DNA of 64,000 nucleotides from Thereva unica (GCA_949987705.1 OX465281.1:98426326-98490325), one strand, 5' to 3'; numbered from the stretch's first letter, positions 46,881 to 58,679 are shown. Made by a program: numbers and translations. Notes: generated by a model from the letters alone, not told the origin.

Positions 46881-46960
46881 AACGTCTTCCATCCGAGCCG
46901 TGAAGCTTAAATTTACTTTCGTCCATATATAAAATCTATAATCAATTCAGCACTTCAAAC

Positions 46961-47460
46961 ATATTGTTACGTTTTTCCGGCTTAACGGATTCGTAGGATT
47001 AATTAAGAAATACACTTTTTAATTATCCACACGATAATTTATTTATTACAAACCAAAACACAATTTAATTACAAACACAATTCTTACAGTTCACTATAAT
47101 CACTTTCAATTTAATTACTCGCACTATAAAATTCTATCTATCGCTTTATAGTTCACTTTTAAGTCACTACTTTTCACTGTTCTCACTTTAAAACACTTTT
47201 ATCGCCTTTCAAATCAAAACTGACTCGATAGCGGCTGGCAGGCGCTTTTATATAGGCAGCTCCACCTTTGTCTACTTTCTGGAACCTTCGTTTTCTGGTT
47301 CCTTGTGGTATGTTCTTTTATTTCCTTAAGTTTCGACCAGCTTGAAGTTGTCTTCGCTTATCGCTCGTTAGTTTAGTACACAAATTCTTAGTTCAGACAA
47401 CAACCGAAAATCGTTGATTCATCCTCTCGACAAACAGATGGCGCATAATCATCACAATAT
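46961..47460 (-). repeat. Solo LTR of the gypsy-1 family, ATAT duplication
   Basis: Runs 46965-47456, TGTTACGTTTTTCCGG to ATAATCATCACA, with ATAT on both sides (46961-46964 and 47457-47460). Aligns to the 5' LTR at 33113-33627. Formed most simply by recombination between the two LTRs of a former full element. Confidence 0.85.
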
Positions 47461-47472
47461 CAATATATACCT

Positions 47473-47999
47473 TTAAGCCTAGTATCCAGATCGAGTGAAA
47501 TTTCACTTACTTTTCACTTCCCTTATTTCATTTTCGATTCGCATGGGATTAATTCATTGCTATGACTACAAGGTGTCGTTGTGATAAATTTTATATTTCC
47601 TGTGACTCACAGTCAAAATTGACTCCAAAACTTCCTTCATACAAAAGATAGAATTCACAAAATATTCGAATAGTATTGAAAAAACCCACATTTTCGATAT
47701 TTTACATGTTTCAAATGTGTTATTGTTATTACTGTTTTATTGTTTTAAATCGCCAAGTCAAATTCAAAATCAAATATGACAGTTGTCTGTGAACTGAGGG
47801 TTTGTGGTCTTTTCACTGCGAAATAATGAAACAGCGACACCTGTTCATCAAATTTTTAACCTGTAAAATTTCACTCGAACTGGATACTAGTAAGCGAAAC
47901 GCTAGTGAAAAAAACATTCGCTCTCAATTCACTCGCCTTTTTTTTACATATATTTAAGATAGGAAGTGAAATTTCACTCGATCTGGATACTGGGCTTTA
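47473..47999. mobile_element. 521-bp MITE, TTA duplication, AGCC.AGTATCC ends
   Basis: Element 47476-47996; left AGCCTAGTATCCAGATCGAG, right complement of AGCCCAGTATCCAGATCGAG, then the palindrome GTGAAATTTCAC near both ends and twice inside. TTA at 47473-47475 and 47997-47999. Harbinger-like. Confidence 0.85.
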
Positions 48000-49346
48000 C
48001 GGATCAACGTGCAGTATGCCAAAATTCCCTTGGTTTTAACAAATATTCTTTAGAAAATTTCAAACGAAGTTTTTTGATTTTCCGACTAATAAATGACTTA
48101 TTCCGTGAAACACTGCCATGAAATTCGTTTCTTTGTAAGGCCCTTCGAATAGTGTCATCACTCACAGCCTGTAGTTTGCTTCACATAAGAATTAAGTTCT
48201 TTAGCTCTTTGGAACGGATCCTCTTTTATTTTTCGCACTAAATTTCTTTCTTCCCGATCAGTTAACAACTTTCCTTGCCATTCTCGAATTTATTTTTGAT
48301 TCTATTTTCGTTTCTATAATTTTTTATAATATTGTGGACCGTGGAATGACTTCTACCTACAAGTTTTCTTCAAAAGTAGTTTTTTTCCTTTAGGAGCCAT
48401 ATTGATGATTGACTTTACAAATTGATGTGGAATACTCAACTGAGCTTATCATAAGGCACTCAGAGTCAATATTGTAGGAAATCATTAATTTTTTCTTCTG
48501 TCCCATTATTCGTGCGAACCAGGAATTGGACTTAGTTTCGTTTTTTAATGAATAATTTGTTAATGGTATTAGTTTTTGTAAATGTGATGATAACTTTTAA
48601 AAATACGTTAAATACCAAGAAATTTGATGTGTATCATATTGGGAACAATTTATTATTTTGCTTTATACAACTGTTTTATTAGAGGACTTTAGCTTGTCCC
48701 ATTATTCGTGCGAGCCCCTGTATATCTATGTAATCAAGACAAAACTAAAGCAATGTTGCGAATACCTAGGAACAATAGTGTCGTCAACAAATGAAGAGCT
48801 GGAGGAAGTTAAAAGTAGAATACTACAGGGCAATCGAAATTTCTATTCACTGCGTAAAGTACTTCAATCAAGAGCGCTAAAAGGGAAAACTAAATTTAAA
48901 CTATATAAATCTCTTATAAAGCCTGTGGCTTGTTATGGCTCAGAGGTGTGGACCATGACTCAAAAAATCGAGACCTTTTTAGCCGCGTTTGAGATAAAAA
49001 TCTTAAGACACATTATTGGCCCATTAAACGTAAACGGTGTCTGGAGAAACAGATACAATCACGAACTGTGCCAAATCTATAAAGAGAGAGACATCATCAA
49101 CTACATATATCAAAATAAATAGACTATTATGGGCAGTACATGTAAAGCGAATGGCGGAAAACAGAGCAGTGAAGAACATACATAAGGAAATCATAATCGG
49201 TGGCAGGCCAGCAGGACGACCGAGCAAAAGAAGGTTGGAAGCCGTAGAAACAGACGCTGCACACAAAAAACTGAAGGAGGCTAAGGCTGTAGTTCCATTG
49301 AACTGAATACAAGGCTTTTGATAAAGAAACTTATGAAAATGAATCT

Positions 49347-49634
49347 TTAACACTAGAACTACCAACAGTTGTTGTATACCTATTTCTACCAAACCGGTTA
49401 TTTTGACCGGTTTGTTATTAAGTGGACAAAATGTAAAAATTTAACGAAAAGTTTTAAAGAACGTAAAATATATTTCATTTTAACATTACAGGTACATGAA
49501 TTAAACATCTTTTTACACAAAAAGTACTAATATTATTTAGGTTTATTTGTTATTTGGATCACCGCACTTTTTACATACAGAGATTTGAACTGATGCAACC
49601 GGTCATTTTGACCGGTCGGTAGTTCTAGTGTTAA
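49347..49634. mobile_element. 280-bp piggyBac-like MITE, TTAA duplication
   Basis: Element 49351-49630, ends CACTAGAACTACC and complement, TTAA at 49347-49350 and 49631-49634. Just inside each end lies a spaced palindrome, ACCGGTTATTTTGACCGGT (about 49395) and ACCGGTCATTTTGACCGGT (about 49599). Confidence 0.85.
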
Positions 49635-49670
49635 AAAGCACCCATTGGAAAATTTTGGTCAACACACGCA

Positions 49671-50126
49671 AGTTACATTAGCTGCTTCGGTAAATCGTTC
49701 TCCCCAGTCAATAAATTTAGAATTCGAAGAATTAATAAAAAACTTAAATTTAACAAAAATTACTGGTGAGAACGATCCCGTCAGCACTCCTCCGGAAATA
49801 TAAAAATCAAATTACAAGAAATTCAAACAAAACAGGAAATGCTATAAAAGCATTTCCTGCCAACAATTTTCATTTTCCAAAAAACAGGAAATGCTGATAA
49901 AAGCATTTCCTACCAAAAAATTTAATTTTCAAATTTGCTTAGAACAGCTAAATTGGTAATCGAAGTAATTTTAAGAAATGTAATAATTTAGTCTTAAGAC
50001 CACCTTCGAAAGGCAAAGATTGACTCCGAAGAGCTCAATCAAGTTATAAATAAAAAAAATCATAATCTAAAGATAATCATTGTTTTTTTTAATTAACATA
50101 TATTATAATAAATATAATATATAACT
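49671..50126 (+). repeat. Gypsy-2 5' LTR (456 bp)
   Basis: Starts AGTTACATTAGC and ends ATATAACT, so AGTTA/TAACT terminal inversion; 456 bp. Preceded by CGCA (49667-49670), the duplication also found after the 3' LTR. Contains two copies of an ACAGGAAATGCT...AAGCATTTCCT inverted motif (about 49827-49860 and 49885-49910). Confidence 0.95.
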
Positions 50127-50142
50127 GGCGCAGTCGAAAAGT
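50126..50142 (+). promoter_or_regulatory. Gypsy-2 primer-binding site candidate
   Basis: TGGCGCAGTCG directly after the 5' LTR (sharing its last T), the position and TGG start of a tRNA 3'-end complement. Similar sites are known in 17.6/297-type elements. Confidence 0.7.
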
Positions 50143-50412
50143 GAACCGAACCGATTATAGTTAATTAAAACTTATCCTAAGATAAGTTCTCGGTAGTTTT
50201 TTAAAATAGTTTTTTTTTTTAAATTAGTTCAAATTGCGGTCGAGTAAATAATTTGTGTTAGTGGGTGAAGTTAATTAATTAAAGAAGGATAGTACAGTCC
50301 AGTGATCCAGTAAGAATAGTAAAAAAAAAAAAAAACGTCTTAAGGATCGTTAAAGTGGAAAATTTAAAAAAAAAAAAAATATGTATATATATCATAATAA
50401 ATAAGTGTATAT

Positions 50413-51625
50413 ATGAAAGACAAGCTACATCAAGCATTCGATAATAATCGCAACACGAACCGCGAAATGGCTACTGAACAGCAATTATCAATATTGTTGC
50501 AATCGATCCACCAACAACAGGAGGAAATTAAACAACTAAGGGAACAATTGCAGCAGCAGCAGGCGGCGCAACAACAGCTGATGCAATAAAATCAACAACC
50601 AGTACCACAAAACCACAATCACTTCGAACTAACAGCTGACCAAGTTCTAAAGCATTTTCGGCGTTTAACACCGTTCAGTGGGAAGGATGACTACAGCCTA
50701 ATGGATTTCATCAAATCAGTGGATGATGCAACTCAACTTTGCAGCAACGACGGTCTCAAGGCATATGCCCTTCGGATCATCTTAAATGAAAAAATAGTAG
50801 GAGAAGCGAAGAGGTGCATCCAACGGTTAGGAGAGCAGCTTGATTGGGATTCAGCAAAAGCCGAGTTAAAACTTCATTTTCGTCCTCGTAAGGACTATGC
50901 CGAGTTAATAAATTAATGCCGTAATGTTAAGGTAGGCACTTTAAGAGAATTATTTAACATACTTAGAACAGTAAATTACAAGTTAAATGAGTTATACAGT
51001 TTTGAAAGCGAAAGATATAGGCCTGAAATTTATTCCCCCTATAACAATGATAGGCATCTAGTAGGAATCCTTATGGAAAAAATAGATAGTTTAGTTCGTG
51101 GGAATATTGACAAGAAGTTGACTTTAATTGAAATATACAATAAATTCTCTGAATTAACTTGATGATGAAAGAGCTATTGCTTTTGGTCATAAAAAAATGA
51201 AAAACAATTTTAGAAATAGTAGGGATTATAGCAGACAAAATAAATATCAGATAAGTAATTCTGATAAATATAACAACCCATACGGACAACAAAATAACTT
51301 TAGATCTTTTAATGACAATTTTAGTAATAATCAGAGCAAAGAAAGCATAAATAGCACAAATTCTCGAAATACTTATAATAATAATAACAATTTTAATAGG
51401 CAATATAACAATAATACATCAAATTACCAAAGAAATAGTAATTCAACTCGTAGGATTATAGATAACAACTCTGGTAAATATAATTTCTCTAATAGGAGTA
51501 GGAATTACGTTAATAGTAACTCTAATCACAATAATCTTCACAACAACAACAATACGGAACCAATGGAAATTGGCAATATTGAACAAAATTTTCATGTAGA
51601 ACCTCCAAACCCGAACTGCCCATAG
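50413..51625 (+). pseudogene. Gypsy-2 gag
   Basis: Starts MKDKLHQAFDNN. A Gln-rich coiled coil (QQEEIKQLREQLQQQQ) is followed by an in-frame TAA at 50587, then capsid-like sequence (LTPFSGKDDYSLMDFIKSVD, AKAELKLHFRPRKDYAELI) with a second TAA at 50914, and after a frameshift at about 51160 an Asn-rich, low-complexity C-terminal region (51197-51625) with many Asn and no zinc knuckle. The structural protein of the element; three disruptions rule out function. Confidence 0.85.
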
Positions 51626-52357
51626 TAACCCTTACTGTAGGTGACACAAAAATCAGATGTCTCCTTGATACAGGCTCAGAAACCTGTATAATTAAACCTC
51701 AACTTTTCGAAAATATTTCAGAGGTAAAATTATTAAACCCTTTGTTTTATACCACTATTGATAGCACCAATAAAATGGATCATGAAATAGTTACCCCAAT
51801 TCCGAAAGAATTCTTTATTAAAGGTACCATATCATGGAAAGTATTTCCCTTAAAAAGAAAATATGACGCAATTATTGGGTATAATCTACTATATGCAATG
51901 AAAGGGCATATAAACCTAGAAGAAGGACAATTAGAAACAAAGAAAAACACAATACCTGTTGACGATAGTCATGTATACCAAATAAATGAAATAATCATCC
52001 CAGAAGGTTATAACACAAGTTTTTATAATAAATTAAAATTAAACCACTTGAATAAAGAAGAATACACCTCAATCACCGATTTATTAAAGAAGTTTGATGA
52101 ACTATTTTTCAAGGAAGGTGATAACCCTTCTTTCACTCATGAAATTCGGCATGAAATTATCACCACAACCGATAATCCTATTTATTCAAAGATATATAGG
52201 TATCCTCAGATTCATGAGAAAGAAATTGAAAAACAAATATCCGAGATGCTTAGACAGGGAATTATTAAAAAAAGTAATTCCCCTTATAATTCCCCTCTTT
52301 GGATAGTTCCAAAGAAAACGGATAATTCAGGCATAAGTAAATGGCGGATAGTAATCT
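51600..52357 (+). pseudogene. Gypsy-2 protease and RT, first part
   Basis: Protease active site LLDTGSE at about 51660-51680. RT begins in frame 51742-52377 with PIYSKIYRYPQIHEKEIEKQ, SNSPYNSPLWIVPKK and SKWRIVI, and is cut at 52357 by a LINE fragment; the same codons resume at 52744. Confidence 0.85.
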
Positions 52358-52753
52358 TCTTCTTTCTTCTTCTTTGATCCGTTAGCTGGCGGTCCGAGCG
52401 GGACGTCTCCGGAACGGATACGCTGCTGTCGGTGCCGCTGGGTCCCGAACTCTATTCACGATTCGCTTCCATTCTTCTCGGTTTTTGGCGGTGTCTCGAG
52501 CCTCGGTAACTGATAATCGTTGATTCTTTAAGTCACCCTCGATATTCTTCAACCAGGTTTTCTTCGGTGCCGATCGCTGTATTCTCCAGTCTGCAGGACG
52601 GTCTCGCCAGAGAAGTTTACGTGGCAAGCGGTTATCATCCATTCGGCAAACATGTCCAAACCACCGTAGTCGACGTTTTTGCATTTCTTCTTCGATCAGT
52701 GTTTGCTGATCGCATCTTTGTCTGACAACTTCGTTTCGAAGGCGATAGTAATC
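52344..52753 (-). mobile_element. 5'-truncated LINE fragment with (GAA)n tail
   Basis: About 385 bp inserted in gypsy-2 RT. The minus-strand frame 52684-52382 reads [18 protein letters not shown] and ENREEWKRIVN-type sequence (AKNREEWKRIVNRVRDPAAP), the C-terminus of an endonuclease-RT LINE. Its 3' end is a GAA/AGA microsatellite (complement of 52357-52375). GGCG(G)ATAGTAATC is duplicated on both sides (52344-52357, 52741-52753), a target duplication of about 13 bp. Confidence 0.85.
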
Positions 52754-52906
52754 GACTACCGCAAATTGAATGAAGTAACGATCAGCGATAAATTTCCAAT
52801 TCCCAATATTGATAACATATTGGATAAATTGGGAAAAGCTCAGTACTTCACCACATTAGACTTGGCGAAGGGCTTCCACCAAATTCTAGTAAGAGAAGAG
52901 GATATA
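52744..52906 (+). pseudogene. Gypsy-2 RT, middle part
   Basis: Frame with [20 protein letters not shown] and [18 protein letters not shown] (first catalytic Asp in LDLAKG). Cut at about 52906 by the palindrome/tandem-array insertion; the following residues ([19 protein letters not shown]) are found from about 55088. Confidence 0.85.
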
Positions 52907-53308
52907 AAATAAAATAAATGGTTAAAAAAATTTTTTAAAAAAAATTCTTTTCATTAACTAAAAAATGTACTGAAAAGTAAAAAATAAACAATATTTTAAA
53001 GAAAGCGTGAAATTTCAATTTTAATGAAAAAGTTAATTAAAAGAATGGCGCATTTTTCATCAAAAATTGAAAATATAACTGTAAATCGCGTGAGATTTAC
53101 AATAACCCTCAATTTTTTGCTTTGTTAATTTCAAATTCTAACAAAATTTTTTGATGAAAAATGCGCCATTCTTTTAATTAACTTTTTCATTAAAATTGAA
53201 ATTTCACGCTTTCTTTAAAATATTGTTTATTTTTTACTTTTCAGTACATTTTTTAGTTAATGAAAAGAATTTTTTTTAAAAAATTTTTTTAACCATTTAT
53301 TTTATTTT
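52907..53308. repeat. ~400-bp near-perfect palindromic MITE
   Basis: Left arm AAATGGTTAAAAAAATTTTT... mirrored by the right arm ending AACCATTTATTTTA, centred near 53107; arms also share ATGGCGCATTTTTCATCAAA and complement. No coding content. It is the left part of the insertion in gypsy-2 RT. Confidence 0.8.
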
Positions 53309-55078
53309 CTACTTTTTAGTTTATTATATGTATTCCGCCATTTTATGATGGCAATTCTATTAGATTTAAAATTACGTCACACAGTTTACTGTATTCATTT
53401 GATACCCATGTCGTGGGCTCGGTGGAACATAATTGCAAAAACGGCCGCCATCTCGGAACCGTCTTCTTGATTTTTTTACAAAAAGGTCAAATTGCATTTA
53501 GTACTTATACATGATGAGTTGAACTCAAGTTGAACCCAAGTCTAACTACATGTAAACGGGAGTCGAGTTGGGTTAAGGTTGACTGAACTCGACTCAGCTC
53601 TGCTACCTGGGTTTAGTTGAAATTATGCATACGGACATGAGTTCAGTATTTGAGTAGTTGAATTTAGTTGACAGCAGCATCTCTGTGTTTGTTTGTGATT
53701 TTTTGTAACGTGTATTGCTTCTTTATTATCAACTCACCCTTAACTCAACTATTCATCTCATCATTCATACACATTAACCACCCGAACTACGAATGTGTGC
53801 AAAATTGGAAGTTGATCGGTTATATTTTCTACTTTTTAGTCTATTATAAGCTTTCCGCAATTTAGTGTTGGCCGCCATTTGGAATTTGGAATGACGCCAC
53901 ATAGCTTATTGTGTTCTACCTGTCATATCCTTTCATTTAATACCCATGTCAGAGGGCCGCGGAGCACAATTTCAAAAATCGGGCGCCATTTTGGAACCGC
54001 CATCTTGATATTTTTACAAAATGGCCAGATTGCATTGTCATCCAAACTAAACGTGTATGCAAAATTTCAGCTCTATCCGAAACCGGGAAGTGGGTCACAT
54101 TTAACTTCCAAGATTTGACGACAAACAGTGCAAGTGTTGGCCGCCATTTTGAATTTAGAATGACGCCACATAGCTTATTGTGTTCTACCTGTCATATCCT
54201 TTCATTTGATACCCATGTCAGAGGGCCGCGGAGCACAATTTCAAAAATCGGGCGCCATTTTGGAACCGCCATCATGATATTTTTACAAAATGGCCAGATT
54301 GCATTGTCATCCAAACTAAACGTGTATGCAAAATTTCAGCTCTATCCGAAACCGGGAAGTGGGTCAAATTTAACTTCCAAGATTTGACGACAAACAGTGT
54401 AAGTAAAATAAAAGCGGGCGCCATTTTGGAACCGCTATCTTGATATTTTTACAAAATGGCCAGATTGCATTGTCATCCAAACTAAACGTGTATGCAAAAT
54501 TTCAGCTCTATCCGAAACCGGGAAGTGGGTCAAATTTAACTTCCAAGATTTGACGACAAACAGTGTAAGTAAAATAAAAGCGGGCGCCATTTTGGAACCG
54601 CTATCTTGATATTTTTACAAAATGGCCAGATTGCATTGTCATCCAAACTAAACGTGTATGCAAAATTTCAGCTCTATCCGAAACCGGGAAGTGGGTCAAA
54701 TTTAACTTCCAAGATTTGACGACAAACAGTGTAAGTAAAATAAAAGCGGGCGCCATTTTGGAACCGCTATCTTGATATTTTTACAAAATGGCCAGATTGC
54801 ATTGTCATCCAAACTAAACGTGTATGCAAAATTTCAGCTCTATCCGAAACCGGGAAGTGGGTCAAATTTAACTTCCAAGATTTGACGACAAACAGTGTAA
54901 GTAAAATAAAAGCGGGCGCCATTTTGGAACCGCTATCTTGATATTTTTACAAAATGGCCAGATTGCATTGTCATCCAAACTAAACGTGTATGCAAAATTT
55001 CAGCTCTATCCGAAACCGGGAAGTAGGTCAAATTTAACTTCCAAGATTTGACGACAAACAGTGCAAGTTAAATAAAAG
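53309..55078 (+). repeat. HINE-like tandem-array insertion (262-bp and 166-bp units)
   Basis: Two units of about 262 bp (starting about 53863 and 54125) hold GACGCCACATAGCTTATTGT, TTTCATTTGATACCCATGTC and CCGCCATCTTGATATTTTTA. Then four units of exactly 166 bp begin at 54414, 54580, 54746 and 54912 (GCGGGCGCCATTTTGGAACC). Units are almost identical. A part at 53500-53760 is rich in GAGTTGAACTC-type motifs. It ends with AAGAATTTAAAAAACAG next to the resumed RT frame. Confidence 0.8.
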
Positions 55079-55087
55079 AATTTAAAA

Positions 55088-57080
55088 AACAGCATTCTCT
55101 ACTCCAAATGGCCATTACGAATACGTCAGAATGCCTTTTGGATTAAAGAATGCCCCGTCAACCTTTCAGAGGTTAATGAATTCAGTTCTCAGGGACTACA
55201 TAAATAAAATCTGAGTAGTTTACCTAGATGACATACTGATATTCAGTACATCTCTTGAAGAACATATTCTAAGTATCCGAAAAATATTTTCCAAATTAAG
55301 AGAGGCAAAATTAAAAATACAAATTGATAAATGTAATTTTCTATCAAAAGAAACTGAATACCTAGGACACATTCTAACACCTCAAGGTGTACGACCAAAC
55401 CCAAATAAAATCAAAGTAATACAAAATCTGAAACTACCAACTACTCAAAAGCAAATCAAATCATTTCTAGGAGTAACTGGATTTTACCGAAAGTTTATAA
55501 AGAACTATGCCAATATTGCTCTTCCCCTAACGAAATATTTAAAGAAAAATGCCCGAGTCAATACAAATGACCCCAGTTTCATAGCGGGCTACGAGAAATT
55601 GAAAGACTTAATAACTAATCATCCAATCCTAAGGTATCCAGATTTTAATAAAACCTTCAAGCTTATTACAGACGCTAGTGACTTTGCCATAGGAGCTGTC
55701 TTAACCCAGGACACTCATCCTATTTCCTATGCTTCCCGCACATTAAATAGTCACGAACAAAACTACTCCACAACAGAAAAAGAACTGTTAGCAATAGTTT
55801 GGGGTGTGAAATACTATCGCCCTTATCTTTTTGGGAGAGAATTTGAATTATTAACAGACCACCAACCAATAAAATGGTTATACAGTAAACATGCAGGTAA
55901 AGATATAAACCCTCGACTTCAGAGGTGGCTGATACAGTTAGGAGAGTATAATATTAAACTTGATTTTATTAAAGGAAAAGAGAACAGAATTGCAGACTTT
56001 CTCAGTAGAGTAAATGTAGAAACGAACGAAATTAACGTGAATGAAACTCTAAACGAATATATTGATATGCCCATACTCCAAAGAGAAAGCGGCGAAATTC
56101 AAAATAGCAATGAAAATCGGGAAATGCCCATATTGGAAAGGCAAATAAACGAAGAAAATGAAATTTCTGAAGAAATTTCAATTGGGTCAATGGAAAACAA
56201 CATTGATGATAATGAAATTGATAATACAATTCATTCCCAAGAAGAAAACCTGGAGGAACATATCCCCATACTTGACACTGTCGTTAATAGGTTTAAAATA
56301 CAAATATTATTCGTTGAAAAGAAGGATAGAGAATATGAAACAATTTTTAGAAATAAAAGAATATATATCGATAAAAACGATTTAAATAATAATCACATCG
56401 CTAACATTTCAAGTAGACATATAGTAAATAAAAGTGTTATAGGAGTCCACACTATTTTAAGCGATCGCGAATATAACCAATTACAACAGAAATTAATACT
56501 TTTGTTCCCAAACCGAAACATTTTTAAATTTTTTAAATGCACCAACTTTGCAATAGATATAGAAGATGAAGACAGACTAAAAAGACAAATAGCGCTCTTT
56601 CACAAGAATGAAGTGGGACATTCGGGAATTATACCAACTTATGAAGGAATGAAACCAAAAATTTACCACCCTGACCTTAAAACACATATTTGGAAAATAA
56701 TAAATAATTGTGATATATGCTCTTTAGGAAAATATGACCGAAACCCAATAAGAAAAAAATTTAGTTTCACAGAGACACCCTCAACAATTAACGAAATTGT
56801 GCACGTCGATGTGTATGTCAACAGCAAACAATCCTTTATCAATTTTATTGATAAATTTTCGAAATTCGCAATTAGCTTCCATTTAGAAGACAGAAACAGT
56901 CGAACAATCGTTGAAAAACTTAAGCATTTTATTTCAATTCAAGGTAAAGTGAAAAAATATGTTTTCGACAATGAATTTAAATCCACGAACGTTGAGGAGT
57001 TCTGCAAAAAAGAAAATATTGACTTTCACATTTTACCAAGCCAAACAACCACACCGGAAATTCCGATATTGAAAGGTTAA
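55088..57080 (+). pseudogene. Gypsy-2 RT end, RNase H and integrase
   Basis: [20 protein letters not shown] and VYLDDILIFST, with an in-frame TGA just before (55213). RNase H: LITDASDFAIGAVLTQ, TEKELLAIVWGVKYYRPY, LTDHQPIKWLY. After an Asn/Glu-rich tether (56000-56270) comes integrase with the zinc-binding H/C residues (HFHKNEVGHSG-like; INNCDICSLGKY), core motifs IVHVDVYV and YVFDNEFKS; the third acidic residue (Glu) lies in the shifted frame after 57055 (IERLNNTITE). A frameshift there ends the 493-aa frame. Confidence 0.9.
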
Positions 57081-57511
57081 ATAACACAATCACAGAAAAA
57101 ATTAGAGTTTTAAATCTAGAAAACAAACAACCAATTAAAACGCAAATTCTTGATGCCATTACTTTATATAATAATACATACCACTCTACTATAAAGTGTA
57201 CTCCTATGGAAGTACAAAACGGTAAAGTCAAACACGAAATCATTAAACAAAGAATAGAAAGGAAAAAGAAACATGTTATAGAGGGAAGAAATAAAAATCG
57301 TGAAACTTATATTGAGAATAGACCCTTAGGTTTTATAAAAAACTATAAATCTCTTCGCCATAAAGAAGAGCCCAAATTTAGAAAATATAGGCTACAAAAT
57401 ATCCATGAAAATAATATAAAACGTCCTTATAAATTTTCAGGTCAGAACGATTTTCTACTGGATTCTAATCCTAGTCATGGTCCTTCCAGTTCAGGGAATA
57501 TTGACAATTGA
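57056..57511 (+). pseudogene. Gypsy-2 integrase C-terminal part
   Basis: Frame 57206-57511 and upstream bases continue integrase (ILDAITLYNNTYHSTIKCTP), then basic C-terminal sequence (FRKYRLQNIHENNIKRPYKF). Overlaps the start of env at 57477. Confidence 0.75.
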
Positions 57512-58679
57512 AAAAATTCATGCTGATAACGGATTTGCAATAATAAGAGTAGGTGAAGTAGAAATTGTTGATAAGTTTGATTTAGTCCTTCATATTATCC
57601 ACCCTCATGAAATAACTAATATTATTAATAATTTAGAATATAACATAGAAAATTTAAATTTTACAAGTCCTGCTAAGAACTCTTTATTAGAACAAATTAA
57701 ATCAATCAAATTTAAAACGCTAACTTTACTCCCTAATCGAGCTAAAAGAGGTTTGATAAACATAGTAGGAACTGGCACAAATGGCTTTTTGGTACACTGG
57801 ACGAAAACGACAGACAGGATATTGAGGAACTACAGACGAAAACAACCACAATATTATAAACACTGTCAACGAACAATAAAAATAAATGAAAATTTCAACT
57901 ACTCGTTTAGCTTATTGAAAGAGATTTTAGAATCCGATAGAAACAAAAATCAAGGAAATAGGAGAAATAAAAGATTTTGAAAGAAATCTGTCAGAAAGAT
58001 AAATTATCTTAGAACAACAATTAAGAATTAACACGTTGAAGGAACAAATAAGCCAAATCCAAGACAATATAATATCAGCTAGATTAGGTATAGTACACCC
58101 AAATATATTAAGTGAACAAGAGATTACCCAGTATAAAATTGATCTAAAAAAGTTGAGCAACATTAGAGCAGGAGTAGCAAAATTTAGGAACGACACTATT
58201 GTTTTGGCCATAAAGATTCCTACAGGGTTTTTAAAAACAAACAAAAAATTAATAATTCCTATCTCCAATTCAAAAGGAGAGCAAATTGAGGAAGAATTAG
58301 AATATGTAATAGAAGTTAAAGGTAAAACATACACATATCAAAGTAATAAAAATTTGAAAGAATTGAAACTTAGTAAAAATTGTATATTCAAAAACAATTG
58401 TAGAATAATCAAAAGTCCAATAGAAGAATTAACAGAAATAGAAAATGATTTATTAATTATAAATAATGTAAAAAACAAAACTTTTCAAAGTTCATGTGAC
58501 GAAAGAAAGATCACTTTAAATGGAAATTTTGTAATCAATTACGTCAATTGTTCAATTACCATAGATGCAAAACAATTTTATAACAGGATAATAGAATTTA
58601 CCGAAAGGTTTGTTGTACCACAATTTGAAAATATATCAATGAAAAATGAAATATTCAACTTTGAAGAAATATCCCTTAA
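57477..58679 (+). pseudogene. Gypsy-2 env, main part
   Basis: Envelope-like glycoprotein of the insect errantivirus type. A signal-like N-terminal stretch (VLPVQGILTIEKIHA) and, about 85 residues on, a furin-type site RAKRGLIN; the second frame (58036-58695) contains predicted helices and paired Cys (CIFKNNC, SSCDERK). A stop/frameshift at 57977-58035 and the TTAA insertion at 58680 break it. The family mediates membrane fusion; this copy cannot be expressed intact. Confidence 0.85.

Larger units (their letters stand above)
46292..48525 (-). mobile_element. Old Tc1-type element with transposase remnant
   Basis: Lies between the LINE-D poly(A) and the right arm of the outer Tc1 MITE. Its right end (about 48500-48525) reads TTCTGTCCCATTATTCGTGC; the left end is cut by the poly(A) junction at AATAATGGGACAGAAG (46292). 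It shares ATAATGGGACA with the outer element's ends, so the two are related. Solo LTR 46965-47456 and MITE 47476-47996 are inserted in it. Confidence 0.75.
43043..48722. mobile_element. Tc1/mariner-type element with ~180-bp TIRs, loaded with later insertions
   Basis: Ends CAGTGGTTCGCACGAATAAT (43045) and complement of CAGGGGCTCGCACGAATAAT (ending 48720), flanked by TA. The inverted match continues to about 43226 on the left and from about 48543 on the right (ACCAAGAAATTTGATGTG and complement). Everything between these arms is other elements. It is inserted in LINE-C. Confidence 0.85.
40560..49320 (+). pseudogene. LINE-C (endonuclease/RT type), split into three parts
   Basis: Part 1 (about 40640-41850) has degenerate coding sequence resembling the region before and at the RT start (a frame with WFDEECKAELGE-like and GDQLYCRNYSGISLLS). 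Part 2 (42993-43042) continues with DDLNLVSRS, following the LAYA codons at the end of part 1: the YADD catalytic box is split. Part 3 (48721-49310) is the C-terminal region, CCEYLGTIVSSTNEELEEV, YKSLIKPVACYGSEVWTM and GGRPAGRPSKRRLE. The latter motifs are typical of the LINE group often annotated in insects as craniofacial-development-protein-2-like endonuclease-RT. Many stops; not functional. Confidence 0.75.
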
